Shown here in pieces: positions 12,403-24,489 of a stretch of DNA of 64,000 nt; within the stretch, counting starts at the first letter, position 1, and each line of letters opens with the position of its first letter. The notes beneath the pieces are model-generated. The model was not told the DNA's origin and ran no database searches. It was given only the letters and a program-made list of their open reading frames with translations. Position numbers and translations under genes: made by a program. The DNA comes from Deinandra increscens subsp. villosa. Lineage: Eukaryota; Streptophyta; Magnoliopsida; Asterales; Asteraceae. The stretch is from contig JBCNJP010000012.1 in the NCBI GenBank assembly GCA_039602395.1, positions 21,332,396-21,396,395 of the forward strand, in the 5' to 3' direction.

Positions 12403-14276
12403 TTTGTTCTCGATATTTAGGGTTCTTATTTTTATGCAATCTGGTGATGGTTTGTTCCAGTATTTTTGATATTTTTCTCAGGAACAGCTTCAACATGTTG
12501 TATTAATGTTCAAATTATTTATTAAGTTTTACAGTTTTACTTGAAATAGTGAAATACCATCTCCAGTTCTATATTACTGCTCTTCAGCTTAACTTGATAC
12601 ATGTATGACGTATTTGTTGACGGGACATCGTGTGTTTATCTCCACTCGAATTGTACGGGTTAAAGTCTCAGCATTTAGTGTGTTTATAATGTCTAATTAT
12701 TATGTGACTGATTTTAACTCTCCAGGCTTGGCACACCAAGGAACACCATTAAGGAGGAAACTCACTACTTAAGAAAAATCCTCTTGAGTCAGGTTTGAAC
12801 TTGAGACCTCAAGGTCCCCAAGCTCTAACCTTCATCCCCATACCATTGGAACGAATACCCCTTGGTAACTTTGCTTCTTCATTTTGATTTCTTTTTCTCA
12901 CGTGACATCCTCATTATCAGTCGAATTTACCTTAATTTCCTCATCCATCCAGGTCTTATGTTTCTCATGTGAATCCTATTTGATAAAGAAAAATTACATC
13001 AACACAATCTATGTATTTGTTTCACGAGACAACACAACGCTTACGCCGCATCTTCACAGTCCAATCAATATGTAAAATTAATTGTACCTCCTGTGGTCTT
13101 TTGAGTACCTAATTGCTAGACCAAGCATGTAGTGAATATTAAAGAAGGATATGTTATGGTTGCGTGGGCCAAGTTAGTGGTACCTCCTGATTTGCTTGCC
13201 ATTGGTCATACTACTAATATTAATATGTTTTTGTGCCTCTGATACTATTTATATTTATGTCAGTTGTTCGATTTAGGGTCTCACCTATTGTTTAAATTAT
13301 CTTACGAGAAGTTAATGAACTCAATATTATATCTATCGCAACAATCGATTTACTTATAATTTTTTGAATTGTATGTTTTTTTCTTCATAATTGATGTTTA
13401 ATCCTTTAGTCATGCAATTGATATCTAGGTTTAGGGTCTGCAGGGCTTGAGGTTGCAATTAAGTTGAACGGATTTGGTTATTCTGTTAGCATCTTCTTTT
13501 TAGGCCCTGATTGCATCGTTAGCTTTGATTAGAAACTTTATCGTTTTTTAGGTTAATATTTTCGTTGTTTTGTAGTTCTATTTGGCATGAGAAGATTGAG
13601 TTCTATTTTCTTTTTAAATAAATAAATATTTGAAATATTAGTTTTTTTGGTAATAAGATTTTGTGATGATTGTTCAAAACATGAATTGGGTTATATATAT
13701 TAAGCTGAATTGAGTTATAGACTAGAAAAAAATAACTTTTACAACCTGCTTGAAATTTCCAGCAAACATTAAACTATTTGTAGCAGATTTGACTTTTGTG
13801 GTAAAACTCCAATCTCATAGGAACGAGGAAAAAAATTTAATGGTTAGTTTTACTCTTTAAGTTGACGTGTAAGATGTGTAATTATCTGTTGAAATGCACA
13901 TCTACTTTGTATCATTTTAGCATGTCTACTTTGTATGATTTTGTGGGTCTTAAAGCTTGATTAAAGACTTTTACTTTCTTGAACTCCAGATTTTGATTTT
14001 GTTAGGGTCTATGAAAAAATAAGTATAAAATTAACTATTTCTTTGAGTGGTTCGGAAGTTATGAGCTTTAGATTTACGTATATGTCTTATGTTTTGATCG
14101 ACAACACATGCGTCAAACTATAAACAATGTATTCTTTTCTTAAAAATACAGTCTAACATTAGCGGAGCATATAATTGAGCATTTTATTCAATATTGAAGT
14201 TGTTTTCGTTTACTTTTATGAAAGCTAAACATATCTCTGAAATGTCCGGATAACCGCGGCAACGCGCGGTTGACCT
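12403..14276. other. Helitron body, no gene seen
   Basis: AT-rich sequence between the captured gene fragment and the Helitron 3' end. I see no coding frame with family resemblance. A B-box-like GTTCAAACC on the minus strand near 12793 is isolated and has no convincing A box. Confidence 0.5.
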
Positions 14277-14280
14277 CTAG

Positions 14281-17246
14281 TTTAAATACAATTACATTAA
14301 AATATAACATATCATATATAACAAGTTATATCACATGATAGCTTTTATCTTTAGTGACGATAAAGTAAACCAATCATAGAAGAGTGTTATTATTCGATAT
14401 AACACTGTGCAATTACATGTTTATTGAAACCCACACAAAAAATCCCGAGTTTTTAAAACAATCCTAATGTAAATTTCTATAACAAGGATCTATAACTATA
14501 AGTTTAAGAACTATATTACGGAAGTATTAGTTAAGGTGAATGGTATGTAAAAATTTTATTGCGGTATAAGATATACATGTATGGTGTGGTCTATGTGATT
14601 TTGTCACGCAGACAGTGACTAGACTAACCTGTGTGATTTTAGTAGGAGGGTATGGTAGTGTTAGTTGTGTTATGTGGAGTTGGGTAATTTTTTATTAGTT
14701 TAAACAAAAAAGAAAATAAAACATTAGGTGTCATGAATGGATTGGAGGAACACCTACCACACAACACATACCACATCGTGGAGATCTCCATGCACAACCA
14801 CAACGTAGCCGCACCACATAAGGTCGGGTTGGTGTTCTACACTGTGGCCCTACATGGTAGGTGTGCCACGTAAACCACACCTTGCTCTCCATGGGTATAC
14901 GCCTTGCTCTTTGTTATTTTACACGAGTGATAAAACGACACAATTAAAATAAGAATATGCTATATTTTAGGGATATAGGAGCACCCTCTCAAGTAAAAGC
15001 TATCTTATACGGTTTACCAAAATGAGGATCCAAATTACATTAGCAGTAGTCTTACATGTAAATTGTCATGCATCCATCATACCGATGACCATCAATCAAC
15101 ATTTATACCCATATGAGTTCAAAGATCACTTCCATACTTTTGTTAGTTAGCCTTAAGAAGAGCAACTTTAGGAGGTAAGCATGTACGGAAATATTAACGA
15201 TCGACCGCTCTATAATATTTTATAGAAACAAAGTTCTACAAAAGTAATAAAGAAAACCGAAAAAAACACACCTGACATTACCGCATGTCAAAATGAAATT
15301 TAAAAAAGAAGTAAGAAAAAATATCGTTGAGGTAAAGCTACAAATGCTCCTATGTCATAGACTTGTACGATTAAAGTCCAACTTTGATGGTTTGGTGTTT
15401 AACTAGACTTACAATGTGCGTGTTACGCGACTATACATATTACATCACCAACTCATGTGCTGGGTAAAAAAGAAACGATTGTGTTGCTATAACTCAGCGT
15501 AAAACTTAAATAAAATAAAAATACAAAAAGACAGTGTAACAACAGTAAAATCAGAAGCATATTATAAATTGGTACGATTGTAAAAATGTAGAGTAACTCA
15601 AAGTGAATTATGATTTATGAATAAAGAAATCTTGAAAGAACTGGAGAAGGCTGAGTGGAATCGTGGATTCGTGGATCAAGTCATCAAGGAAGAACTGAAG
15701 ATGGCGAGCGGCAAGGCCCCAATCGCCGATTCTGATTTTCACTTTATCAACTTTTTTTATTAACTAATAAAGGCATTTGTTTAGATTAATGGGTTTATGA
15801 TAGGTTTTTTTTAAATGGGTGTTTAGGTAGTGAGCTTTGTTAGATAATGGGCTAAAATGTAAAATATTTATTTAGACTATTGGTTTTACTGTCTAAATCG
15901 GGTTTACGGAGATACTAGATTACTTAGGGGTAGTACACAGTGGCGGAACCAGAAAATTTTAAATAGAGGGTCACAAGAGAAATTCATATTATTTTAAAAA
16001 ATAATAGATAGGCTACACCGATGCTACGAATGAGAAAACGAGGTGAAATACAATACAAAATAACACAAAATGATTGATAAGACATCATTAAAATAAAACC
16101 AGCCCAAGATGTATATCTTTGTAAAAATAGTATAATAAGATTATTTCTTAATTATATGTGTATCTACGTAAAAATATAAAACATATAAATAAAATAAATT
16201 AAAGACAATAAAAATAAAATCAGCCCAAACACATTTATATAAAATTAACAATCAAATAAGTTTTAAGGATATCGACTAAAAAAAAGTTTTAAAAAACTAC
16301 AAAAACTTAATGAGTGATTGAAGATTATAGCTATTTTTAAGGATTATGTTTTATCTTTATGTCTGTCAAATTTTAATACTTTTACATATTCTTATACAAT
16401 AAAATATAATTTAAACAATTTTTTCTTTAATACTCCATCTCCTTCCATCGTCTCCATAAAACATTTCTTTTTACAGGTTTCATAGTCAACAATGACACAA
16501 ATTAATATAAAACTATAAAGAAAGTCAAAAGTTCAGGTGGTGCACTGGGACCCTTGGGCCCCAAAGAGTTTCGTCCCTGGCAGCAGAGGAATAAAAACTT
16601 GTATAATTCAGATCTGTGTTCTAACCTGACTTAAGGATTACCCCCCAAAAAGGAAATGGTTCAGCAAAAACCCTTTATAACAGTTAATTCAACCAAATCT
16701 TCTAAAAGACTATGAAAGATATACAACAATTAAGTACTAATAACAATAACAAGACGTGTTCAATATGAAACTTAATTTTAAGTAGAAAACTACGAAAATC
16801 ACATAAGCATTTGTATGTGACAGTGTGTCTATTATGCGGTTACATAACTGTTTTATGAATTACATCTAAAGAACCATGTGCATGTGTTTATATGGTTCTC
16901 ACAATTTTCTATTCCAATCTGGTTCAGTATTGAACAGGCCTCCCAACATGGGTCGTGCCAACATTTTCGTGCACCTGCCACCCTGCGATGAGGAGCAGAA
17001 ACGCGCCACAAGGTGCACACGGCCACACGAGTCGGTAACTCCCTTGGTGTGAGCCTTAGCTACCCGCCGCACAAATATCATGTTTCTGATTGTTTATGAA
17101 AATGCAAATGTTGAACAAGTTTCTAGTTGTTTTTCATATATTTCACGTTATTCATAACTCTAAACAACCAACTTCCACCGTCGATATCCAATTCATCTTG
17201 CTCCGTATATGACATGGTATGTTTCGTTGGAAACCCTCAAATAGTA
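14281..17246 (+). repeat. Downstream flank of hydrolase, copy A
   Basis: Non-coding flank shared with 19913-23036 at high identity. Compared with copy B it lacks about 150 bp after GTGCGTGTTA (near 15420), bounded by short GTTA repeats, so copy A probably lost it. It includes a GC-richer block at 14752-14880 with arms CACCTACCA and TGGTAGGTG, and a repeat at 15950-16582. No ORF has coding support; a 60-codon frame at 16899-17081 is not convincing. Confidence 0.8.
15950..16582. repeat. Possible hAT-like repeat (copy A)
   Basis: The left end CAGTGGCGGAACCAG resembles the terminal sequence of a widespread plant hAT-like repeat, and the right part (GGGCCCCAAAG then TCCCTGGCAG) resembles its other end. 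Terminal inverted repeats match poorly and I could not define a target duplication. The paralogue in copy B is at about 21729-22373. Confidence 0.35.
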
Positions 17247-17493
17247 TAGAAATAAAACTAATATTAAAAGAAGTAACATATAGTTATATATATCCAAAAT
17301 TATTTTGTAAAAAAAAACTTAATTAAAAATTACCTTGTTAACTTGGTGAAAATCTCTTTTTTCACCAAGTTTTATAAGTGTTTGTTACAAATCCAATCTG
17401 TAAATCAAGAATCGTGCTTAGCTAGTAGGCGTAGTCCCATGCATGTTTAGGGAAACCCATGGAGTGGAAATCAAATATCAAGAATAAAAAGTA

Positions 17494-17535
<42 letters not shown>

Positions 17536-17899
17536 CGACTATAGTATAAGTAGCAATTAAACTTAAAAGAATTATGTTGAAGAAAGCATAAAAGTAAAAA
17601 ATGTGCAAACGTTCGTTCTGGAATAAACTTGGATGTTCCCACCTATATATGCATGGTTATAGCAATGTTAATTAGACCATTCTTTAAAACAAGAAGGTTA
17701 AGTTTAATTTATGCCGAAATAAATATATATGAGTCTCATTCTAATTGCCTCCAATCACAAAAACCATCAAGAGAGTTAATTGAAGTTGGAATATGGGATT
17801 CTTCGGTTAGAGAATGGATGGCGGTCTAGTCAAGTATGGCGTGGAAACCACCCTATGAATGAATTATTAATTAACAAGCTAGATTATATTGTCCAAGTT
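17247..17899. other. Right end of duplication unit A
   Basis: Non-coding, AT-rich. It holds a perfect 13-bp inverted repeat (AACTTGGTGAAAA / TTTTCACCAAGTT, 17340-17371) able to form a hairpin and an (AT)n microsatellite (17499-17533). Its counterpart beyond copy B has been replaced by a Gypsy fragment. Confidence 0.6.
17499..17533. repeat. (AT)n microsatellite
   Basis: Simple AT repeat of about 35 bp. Confidence 0.95.
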
Positions 17900-17948
17900 A
17901 TGGTTAATATATAATTTTAAATGACAAAAAGACCCAACGACTTGGAAT

Positions 17949-17953
17949 AGATA
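17949..17953. other. Empty target site of the LTR element
   Basis: A single AGATA in the same context as the duplicated AGATA around the element at 372-9103. It shows that the element inserted into copy A only. Confidence 0.92.
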
Positions 17954-18085
17954 TGGGTCAATCAAAGAAAGCGACCCTAGCTAGCTTCCTCTAAGCTTCA
18001 TCCACCTGACTTCTTTTACCTTTATACAACACTATTTATATCCTAATGCAATGGTTAAAGGCCACAATTATCTCTCTCTTTTCCT

Positions 18086-18092
18086 TATATAG
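18086..18092 (+). promoter_or_regulatory. Putative TATA box of the hydrolase gene
   Basis: TATATAG, 113 bp upstream of the ATG, just after a CT-rich patch (TCTCTCTCTT) typical of plant core promoters. A TATTTATA further upstream (about 18030) is an alternative. Confidence 0.4.
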
Positions 18093-18204
18093 TTGCTTTC
18101 TTTCTTAATAATATATACGTACACACTTGATCTTAACTGCCTCCTTCCACATAAAAAAGAAAGGTGTTATAAGATCATTAATTCCGCGCATGATAGCATC
18201 GACA

Positions 18205-19788
18205 ATGTCGGATGGGAAAAAATGTCATTCACCAACGCCATCACATGCCAGGAAATACAAATTGGATTCCTCCTCAGGTGAGTTAATTGATTTGTTAGTT
18301 TCACCTAATTTTACACCTTAATTGAAGTGTATGTGATGATGTTCTGAGACATTTAAATGTCTTGTTGTATGTTTCCAGGAGTTTTGAAGATATTACTACT
18401 CGTCTTGTTTGCGGAGTTTTGTGCATGGGTTTATCAAACAACTCTCCCTCCACCTCCCAGGAAGTTGGGATCTCCAGATGGTCTTCCTCTTACCTCCCCA
18501 AGGATAAAACTTCGTGATGGAAGACATTTATCATATAAAGAATATGGTGTTCCAAAAGATGTAGCCAGATCTAAAATAGTATACGTCCACTGCTTCGACT
18601 GTAGCAAGTACCAGGATCCTTTTGCGTTTTCAGCCTCACCGGTATGGCTTCTTCGATTCCTAGCTCCATCTAATTCATTTCATGTGGTAGTTGTGTGAGT
18701 AATTACATTAATTAATTGATCCTCCTAATCTCTACAGGTCGTTATCGAAGAACTTGGAGTGTACATTGTTGCATTAGATCGGCCTGGTTATGGAGAAAGT
18801 GATGCGGACCCCAAGCGAACTGTAAAAAGCTTAGCACTAGATATCGAGGAGCTTGCTGATGAGTTGAATCTGGGAGAGCGATTCTATGTAGCCGGATACT
18901 CTATGGGTGGTGAAGTCATATGGTCATGTCTAAAATACATCCCTCACAGGTCTGTTTTATACATAAAACCATGTAGCTAGTCTTATATGTTCAAAAGAAT
19001 CACTACAATATTTAACGGTTCTATATATTTCTGTTGGAATAAAACAGGCTTCGAGGGGCGGTTCTTATTTCTCCTGCCGTCAATTACTGGTGGCATAACC
19101 TACCTTCCAACTTAACCAACGAAGCATATTCTCGGCAGCTTCAACAGGATCAATGGTCTTTGCGAGTAGCTCACTACCTACCATGGCTCACCTACTGGTG
19201 GAACACTCAATCATGGTTTCCTGGTTTTTCTGTAATTACACAAAACCCTGCGGTTTTTTCTCCCGGAGACATTGAAGTAGCAGCAAAGCTAAATGCTATG
19301 ATCACGGACTCAAATCTGGTACCATCTCTTTAGCATCTTGGTCTCAAAAGTCGCATATAATTAACAACACATTTTCTTAATTTACCGGTTATAACATGAA
19401 AGTATGCTAAAATATATCCATCTAAATTAACATTTATACATATGCTTATCTAGTACTCTTCTTCTGTGTCATGAAGGCAGAGTTGATGAAAACCCAACCA
19501 AGGCTACAAGGAGAATTCGAGTCCATCCATCGTGACATGAATATTGGATGGGGTAAGTGGCAATTTGATCCACTCGATCTTGAAAACCCATTTCAAAAGA
19601 GCAATGGATCCGTTCACTTATGGATGGGTGATGATGATAGGATTGTGCCGGTGACACTGCAACGTTATTTAGCCCAACAACTTGGATGGATCAAGTATCA
19701 TGAGGTTGTTGGTGGAGGTCACACGTTTGCCTTTGCGGATGGCGTGGGCAATGATATTCTTAAAGCGCTTCTTAAGGTTAAGGAATAG
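18205..19788 (+). CDS. Membrane-anchored alpha/beta-hydrolase (intact)
   Basis: Five exons: 18205-18277, 18379-18641, 18738-18949, 19048-19318 and 19477-19788, all with GT-AG introns. They give 1131 nt, 376 aa. A short basic N-terminus (first ATG after a CT-rich leader) precedes a hydrophobic anchor at about residues 25-45 (VLKILLLVLFAEFCAWVY), then the hydrolase fold. The nucleophile elbow is GYSMGGE (Ser). The acid is in MGDDDRIVP and the His in GGGHTFAF, completing a Ser-Asp-His triad. The strand-3 turn is VHCFD where relatives usually have VHGFD, so one oxyanion-hole position is altered. The substrate is unknown; plants carry several uncharacterised paralogues. Its tandem partner at 9357 is a pseudogene. 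Membrane location is inferred from the N-terminal segment. Confidence 0.88.
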
Positions 19789-19912
19789 GTTTAGTATAGA
19801 TGTTTTTTTAAAGTAAATTGTTGGTTGCTTAATTTATTATTTCTTTGTTCTTGAGGATGTATGAACATTGTATTTATTAATTTTTATTCTTTTATAATGA
19901 AAATATATTACA

Positions 19913-22900
19913 TTTAAATACAATTACATTAAAATATAACATATCATATATAACAAGTTATATCACATGATAGCTTTTATCTTTAGTGACGATAAAGTAA
20001 ACCAATCATAGAAGAGTGTTATTATTCGATATAACACTGTGCAATTACATGTTTATTGAAACCCACACAAAAAATCCCGAGTTTTTAAAACAATCCTAAT
20101 GTAAATTTCTATAACAAGGATCTATAACTATAAGTTTAAGAACTATATTACGGAAGTATTAGTTAAGGTGAATGGTGTGTAAAATTTTTATTGCGGTATA
20201 AGATATACATGTATGGTGTGGTCTATGTGATTTTGTCACGCAGACAGTGACTAGACTAACCTGTGTGATTTTAGTAGGAGGGTATGGTAGTGTTAGTTGT
20301 GTTATGTGGAGTTGGGTAATTTTTTATTAGTTTAAACAAAAAAGAAAATTAAAAAAATTAGGTGTCATGAATGGATTGGAGGAACACCTACCACACAACA
20401 CATACCACATCGTGGAGATCTCCATGCACAACCACAACGTAGCCGCACCACACAAGGTCGGGTTGGTGTTCTACATTGTGGCCCTACATGGTAGGTGTGC
20501 CACGTAAACCACACATTGCTCTCCATGGGGTATACGCCTTGCTCTTTGTTATTTTACACGAGTGATAAAATGAAACAATCAAAATAAGAATATGCTATAT
20601 TTTAGGGATATAGGAGCACCCTCTCAAGTAAAAGCTATCTTATGCGGTTTACCAAAATAAGGATCCAAATTACATTAGCAATAGTCTTACATGTAAATTG
20701 TCATGCATCCATCATACCGATGACCATCAATCAACATTTATACCCATATGAGTTCAAAGATCACTTCCATACTTTTGTTAGTTAGCCTTAAGAAGAGCAA
20801 CTTTAGGAGGTAAGCATGTACAGAAATATTAACGATCGATCGCTCTATAATATTTTATAGAAACAAAGTTCTACAAAAGTAATAAAGAAAACCCAAAAAA
20901 ACACACCTGACATTACCGCATGTCAAAATGAAATTTAAAAAAGAAGTAAGAGAAAATATCGTTGAGGTAAAGCTACAAATGCTCCTATGTCATAGACTTG
21001 TATGATTAAAGTCCAACTTTGATGGTTTGGTGTTTAATTAAACTTACAATGTGCGTGTTATTGCGCTTTGTTGTGAGGATAACACGGGTACATCAAACAA
21101 TTGCATTGGTATAACAAAACGTAAAGGAAACGAGAATAGAAAAAGACTATGTAACCGACATGATAGTTAAAAGTTAACACTCAAATTATCGAGCATATGA
21201 CCTAAAAGTTATGTTACGCGACTATACATATTACATCACCAACTCATGTGCTGGGTAAAAAAGAAACGATTATGTTGCTATAACTCAACGTAAAACTTAA
21301 ATTAAATAAAAATACAAAAAGACAGTGTAACAACAGTAAAATCAGAAGCATATTATAAATTGGTACGATTGTAAAAATGTACAGTAACTCAAAGTGAATT
21401 ATGATTTATAAATAAAGAAATCTTGAAAGAACTGAAGAAGGCTGAGTGGAATCGTGGATTCGTGGATCAAGTCAGCAAGGAAGAACTGAAGATGGCGAGC
21501 GGCAACGCCCCAATCGCTGATTCTGATTTTCACTTTTTCAACTTTTTTTATTAACTAATAAAGGCATTTGTTTAGATTAATGGGTTTATGATAGGTTTTT
21601 TAAATGGGTGTTTAGGTAGTGAGCTTCGTTAGATTTGGGCTAAAATGTAAAATATTTATTTAGACTATTGGTTTTAATGTCTAAATCGGGTTTACGGAGA
21701 TACTAGATTACTTAGGGGTAGTACACAGTGGCGGAACCAGAAAATTTTAAATAGAGGGTCACAAGAGAAATTCATATTATTTTAAAAAATAATAGATAGG
21801 CTACACCGATGCTACGAATGAGAAAACGAGGTGACGTACAATACAAAATAACACAAAATGATTGATAAGACATCATTAAAATAAAACCAGCCCAAGATGT
21901 ATATCTTTGTAAAAATAGTATAATAAGATTATTTCTTAATTATATGTGTATCTACGTAAAAATATAAAACATATAAATAAAATAAATTAAAGACAATAAA
22001 TAAAAACCAACCCAAACACATTTATATAAAATTAAACAATCAAATTAGTTTTAAAGATATCGACTAAAAAAAAGTTAAAAAAAAACTACAAAAACTTAAT
22101 GAGTGATTGAAGATTATAGCTATTTTTAAGGATTAGGTTTTTATCTTTATGTCTGTCAAATTTCAATACTTTTAAATATTCTTATACAATAAAATATAAT
22201 TTAAACAATTTTTTCTTTAATACTCCATCTCTTTCCATCGTCTTCATAAAACATTTCTTTTTGCAGGTTTCATAGTCAACAATGACACAAATTAATATAA
22301 AACTATAAAGAAAGTCAAAAGTTCATGTGGTGCACTGGGACCCTTGGGCCCCAAAGAGTTTCGCCCCTGGCAACAGAGGAATAAAAACTTGTATAATTCA
22401 GATATGTGTTCTAACCAGATTTAAGGATTACCCCCCAAAAAGGAAATGGTTCAGCAAAAACCCTTTATAACAGTTAATTCAACCAAATCTTCTAAAAGAC
22501 AATGAAAGATATACAACAATTAAGTAGTAATAACAATAACGAGACGTGTTCAATATGAAACTTAATTTTAAGTAGACAACTACGAAAATCACATAAGCAT
22601 TTGTATGTGACAGTGTGTCTATTATGTGGTTACATAACTGTTTTATGAATCACATCTAACGAACCATGTGTATGTGTTTATATGGTTCTCACAATTTTCT
22701 ATTCCAATTCCGTTCAGTATTGGACAGGCCTCCCAACAAGGGTCGTGCCAACATTTTCGTGCACCTGCCACCTTGTGATGAGGAGCAGAAACGCGCCACA
22801 AGGTGCACACGGCCACACGAGTCCGTAACTCCCTTGGTGTGAGCCTTAGCTACCCGCCACACAAATATCATGTTTCAGATTGTTTATGAAAATGCAAATG

Positions 22901-23036
22901 TTGAACAAGTTTCTAGTTGTTTTTCATATATTTCACGTTATTCATAACTCTAAACAACCAACTTCCACCATCGATATCCAATTCATCTTGCTTCGTATAT
23001 GACATGGTATGTTTCGTTTGGAACCCTCAAATAGTA
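19913..23036 (+). repeat. Downstream flank of hydrolase, copy B
   Basis: Paralogue of 14281-17246, joined directly to the gene's 3' flank because no Helitron is present. It retains about 150 bp (about 21062-21212) missing from copy A. No gene seen. Confidence 0.82.
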
Positions 23037-23423
23037 CGCATGCGACCGGGGTTGTCCGGTTGCAAACATCACTTGATCCTCCGGCTCACAGTGACTCCGC
23101 TCAAATACCGCTTCAATTTCCGCTAGTCATTGATAACAGGCTATCGGATCCGCCTCACTAGTATATAGGGGAGGCTTACATGCCATGAAATCTTTGTATG
23201 TACACCACCCCTTATCTTTCTTCCCGCTTCCTTCCGCCATAAGATCATTCCTCATCGATTCCAGCTTCTTTTCCAATGCCTCCATCAAGGCATTTTCCAT
23301 TTGACCCACATGGGTCCGTACCGCTGTTTCCACCGAGGTCTTAATTTCATCTGAGATCAGTTTCTTCACTTCTGCAATCATAGGCTCCGTAAGAGCCCCA
23401 GCTGGGTTGTTTTCATCCGCCAT
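23037..23423 (-). pseudogene. Truncated gag of Gypsy fragment
   Basis: N-terminal part of a Ty3/Gypsy gag, read on the minus strand from an ATG at 23423. It shows an N-terminal helix-rich region, the motif ACKPPLYTSEADPIACYQ, then an in-frame TGA where relatives have Trp (CYQW). The frame continues beyond the stop as AEIEAVFERSHCEPEDQV until the breakpoint. It is non-functional. Confidence 0.8.
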
Positions 23424-23506
23424 AGTAAACTGAAAGTGTACAATAGGTTAGCATCATAATCACATAATTCCGCTTTTCAATCACTCAAATCTGTCAGATA
23501 GCTTCT

Positions 23507-23730
23507 TGACGCGCAAAATGCGTGTCAAGAAAGGGGTCAGATGACGCGCATTTGCGCGTCAAGGAAGGCCATGTCAAGAAGCTTCTTGACGCGCAAAATG
23601 TGTGTCATCCTGTTCTTGACGCGCGAACAATGACGCGCATTTTATGACACGCATTGCGCGTCATAAAATGCGCGTCAAGGAAGCCCCTGTCATAAAGGGA
23701 AATGACACGCATTTTTGCGCGTCATGAATT
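23507..23730. repeat. Subterminal TGACGCGC repeat cluster (left)
   Basis: About ten or more copies of a TGACGCGC-type 8-mer in alternating orientation, several forming short palindromes such as TGACGCGCAtTTGCGCGTCA. The matching cluster is at 27255-27425. By analogy with En/Spm these would be transposase-binding sites (inference). Confidence 0.75.
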
Positions 23731-23879
23731 TAAAAAAATTTTAAAAAATATATATTTTTTAATAAAATCACTAATTTCCACATTAAATAAAAATTAACCT
23801 AATAATACACAATAAAGATACAATTACAACAAAAAATAATACATTTCATATATATAGCAAACATTACAAAGTTCACAAA

Positions 23880-24300
23880 TGTATTGTTTAAGTTCATACA
23901 AAATATAACCGGAAAATGAAGCGGCCTTCCATACAAAAGCTGTTAATGTCTTTAGTGTTCCTTTTCTTTTCAAACATTCCTTAAGATCACCCTGAAATAT
24001 AGCATTAACTTGAGATAAATTAGACTGCAGTGAATATAAATTTCCATGGTTTATGAATATGAAATACAAAATGCACACCTTTGGTAAAAGTTTTGTTACA
24101 ATCATCATTGGACTACTTTGAGTTACAGCACCGAGAAATTGAACCACAATAGGGTGCCTTATCTTTTGAAGTAATTCAAGTTCATCCCTGAAAGGTATAA
24201 AACAATAATCAAGCGCTTGATTTTAATACATAGTTCACAGCAACATCAGCCCCTCTAAAGTACGGCCAAAGGATATCATCAGCAGGGATAGCTTAATTTT
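23880..24300 (-). pseudogene. Captured protein kinase exons (VIK-like)
   Basis: Fragments of a Raf/ILK-like plant kinase gene inside the CACTA-like element. The clearest exon is 24187-24079, with the motifs DELELLQKIRHP and VVQFLGAVTQSSPMMIVT (kinase alphaC-beta4-beta5 region). GT-AG introns flank it, and the next exon from 23991 reads GDLKECLKRKGTLK. A decayed upstream exon (about 24300-24240) keeps a trace of the ATP-site strand (FRGADVAVN), with Asn where the catalytic Lys would be. The hinge Glu of VTE is Lys here. The catalytic loop and activation segment are absent. The nearest family is probably the ankyrin-type VH1-interacting kinase; this is recognition by eye. Confidence 0.65.
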
Positions 24301-24489
24301 GGCTAGAAACAACACTTGCTCATACAAATCCATCCAGATCCCAATCATTCCCATGTTTTTCAGATTTGGATCATTGCAAAATAAAAAAACTGACAAGTGT
24401 GTCCTAAAACGTACAAGTGTGAAATTACAATCAGCATTACCAATGATCACAATGTCCAAAAGAAAACTAAGAGACCAGACCTGTTAGCC

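Larger units (their letters stand above)
11066..14280 (+). mobile_element. Helitron carrying a captured gene fragment
   Basis: This block is absent from copy B, where the flanks join directly at 19912/19913. Its 3' end has Helitron hallmarks: the stem AACCGCG/CGCGGTT (about 14252-14271), then a short tail ending CTAG at 14277-14280, inserted before a T. Helitrons insert between A and T without target duplication, as seen here. The 5' end is less certain. Either it is TTGTATATATATACAA at 11066, or the canonical TC at 11082 (TCTCAAACATTACC) with the preceding 16 bp lost from copy B by slippage between ACA repeats. No Rep/helicase is present, so it is non-autonomous. Confidence 0.75.
318..17899 (+). 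repeat. Tandem duplication, copy A
   Basis: Copy A of a direct tandem duplication. Shared sequence begins at the ATGGTTAAT at 318, and the same start recurs at 17900. The copy contains a hydrolase pseudogene (9357-10941) and its downstream flank. It has been enlarged by an LTR retrotransposon (372-9103) and a Helitron-type insertion (11066/11082-14280), both absent from copy B. Matching to copy B ends at 17247, where copy B is cut off by a retroelement. The rest of copy A to 17899 is therefore the part of the unit whose partner was lost. Confidence 0.85.
17900..23036 (+). repeat. Tandem duplication, copy B
   Basis: Copy B of the tandem duplication, without the retrotransposon or the Helitron. 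It has empty target sites at 17949-17953 (single AGATA) and 19912/19913. Similarity to copy A stops abruptly after AATAGTA at 23036, where retroelement gag sequence begins. Confidence 0.87.

Noticed and set aside
12660..12860. SINE suggested by a B-box-like GTTCAAACC
   Set aside because: No matching A box at the right distance, no poly-A or T-run tail and no target duplication.
24235..24459. 74-codon ORF as an independent gene
   Set aside because: It overlaps decayed kinase exon sequence in another frame and resembles no protein.
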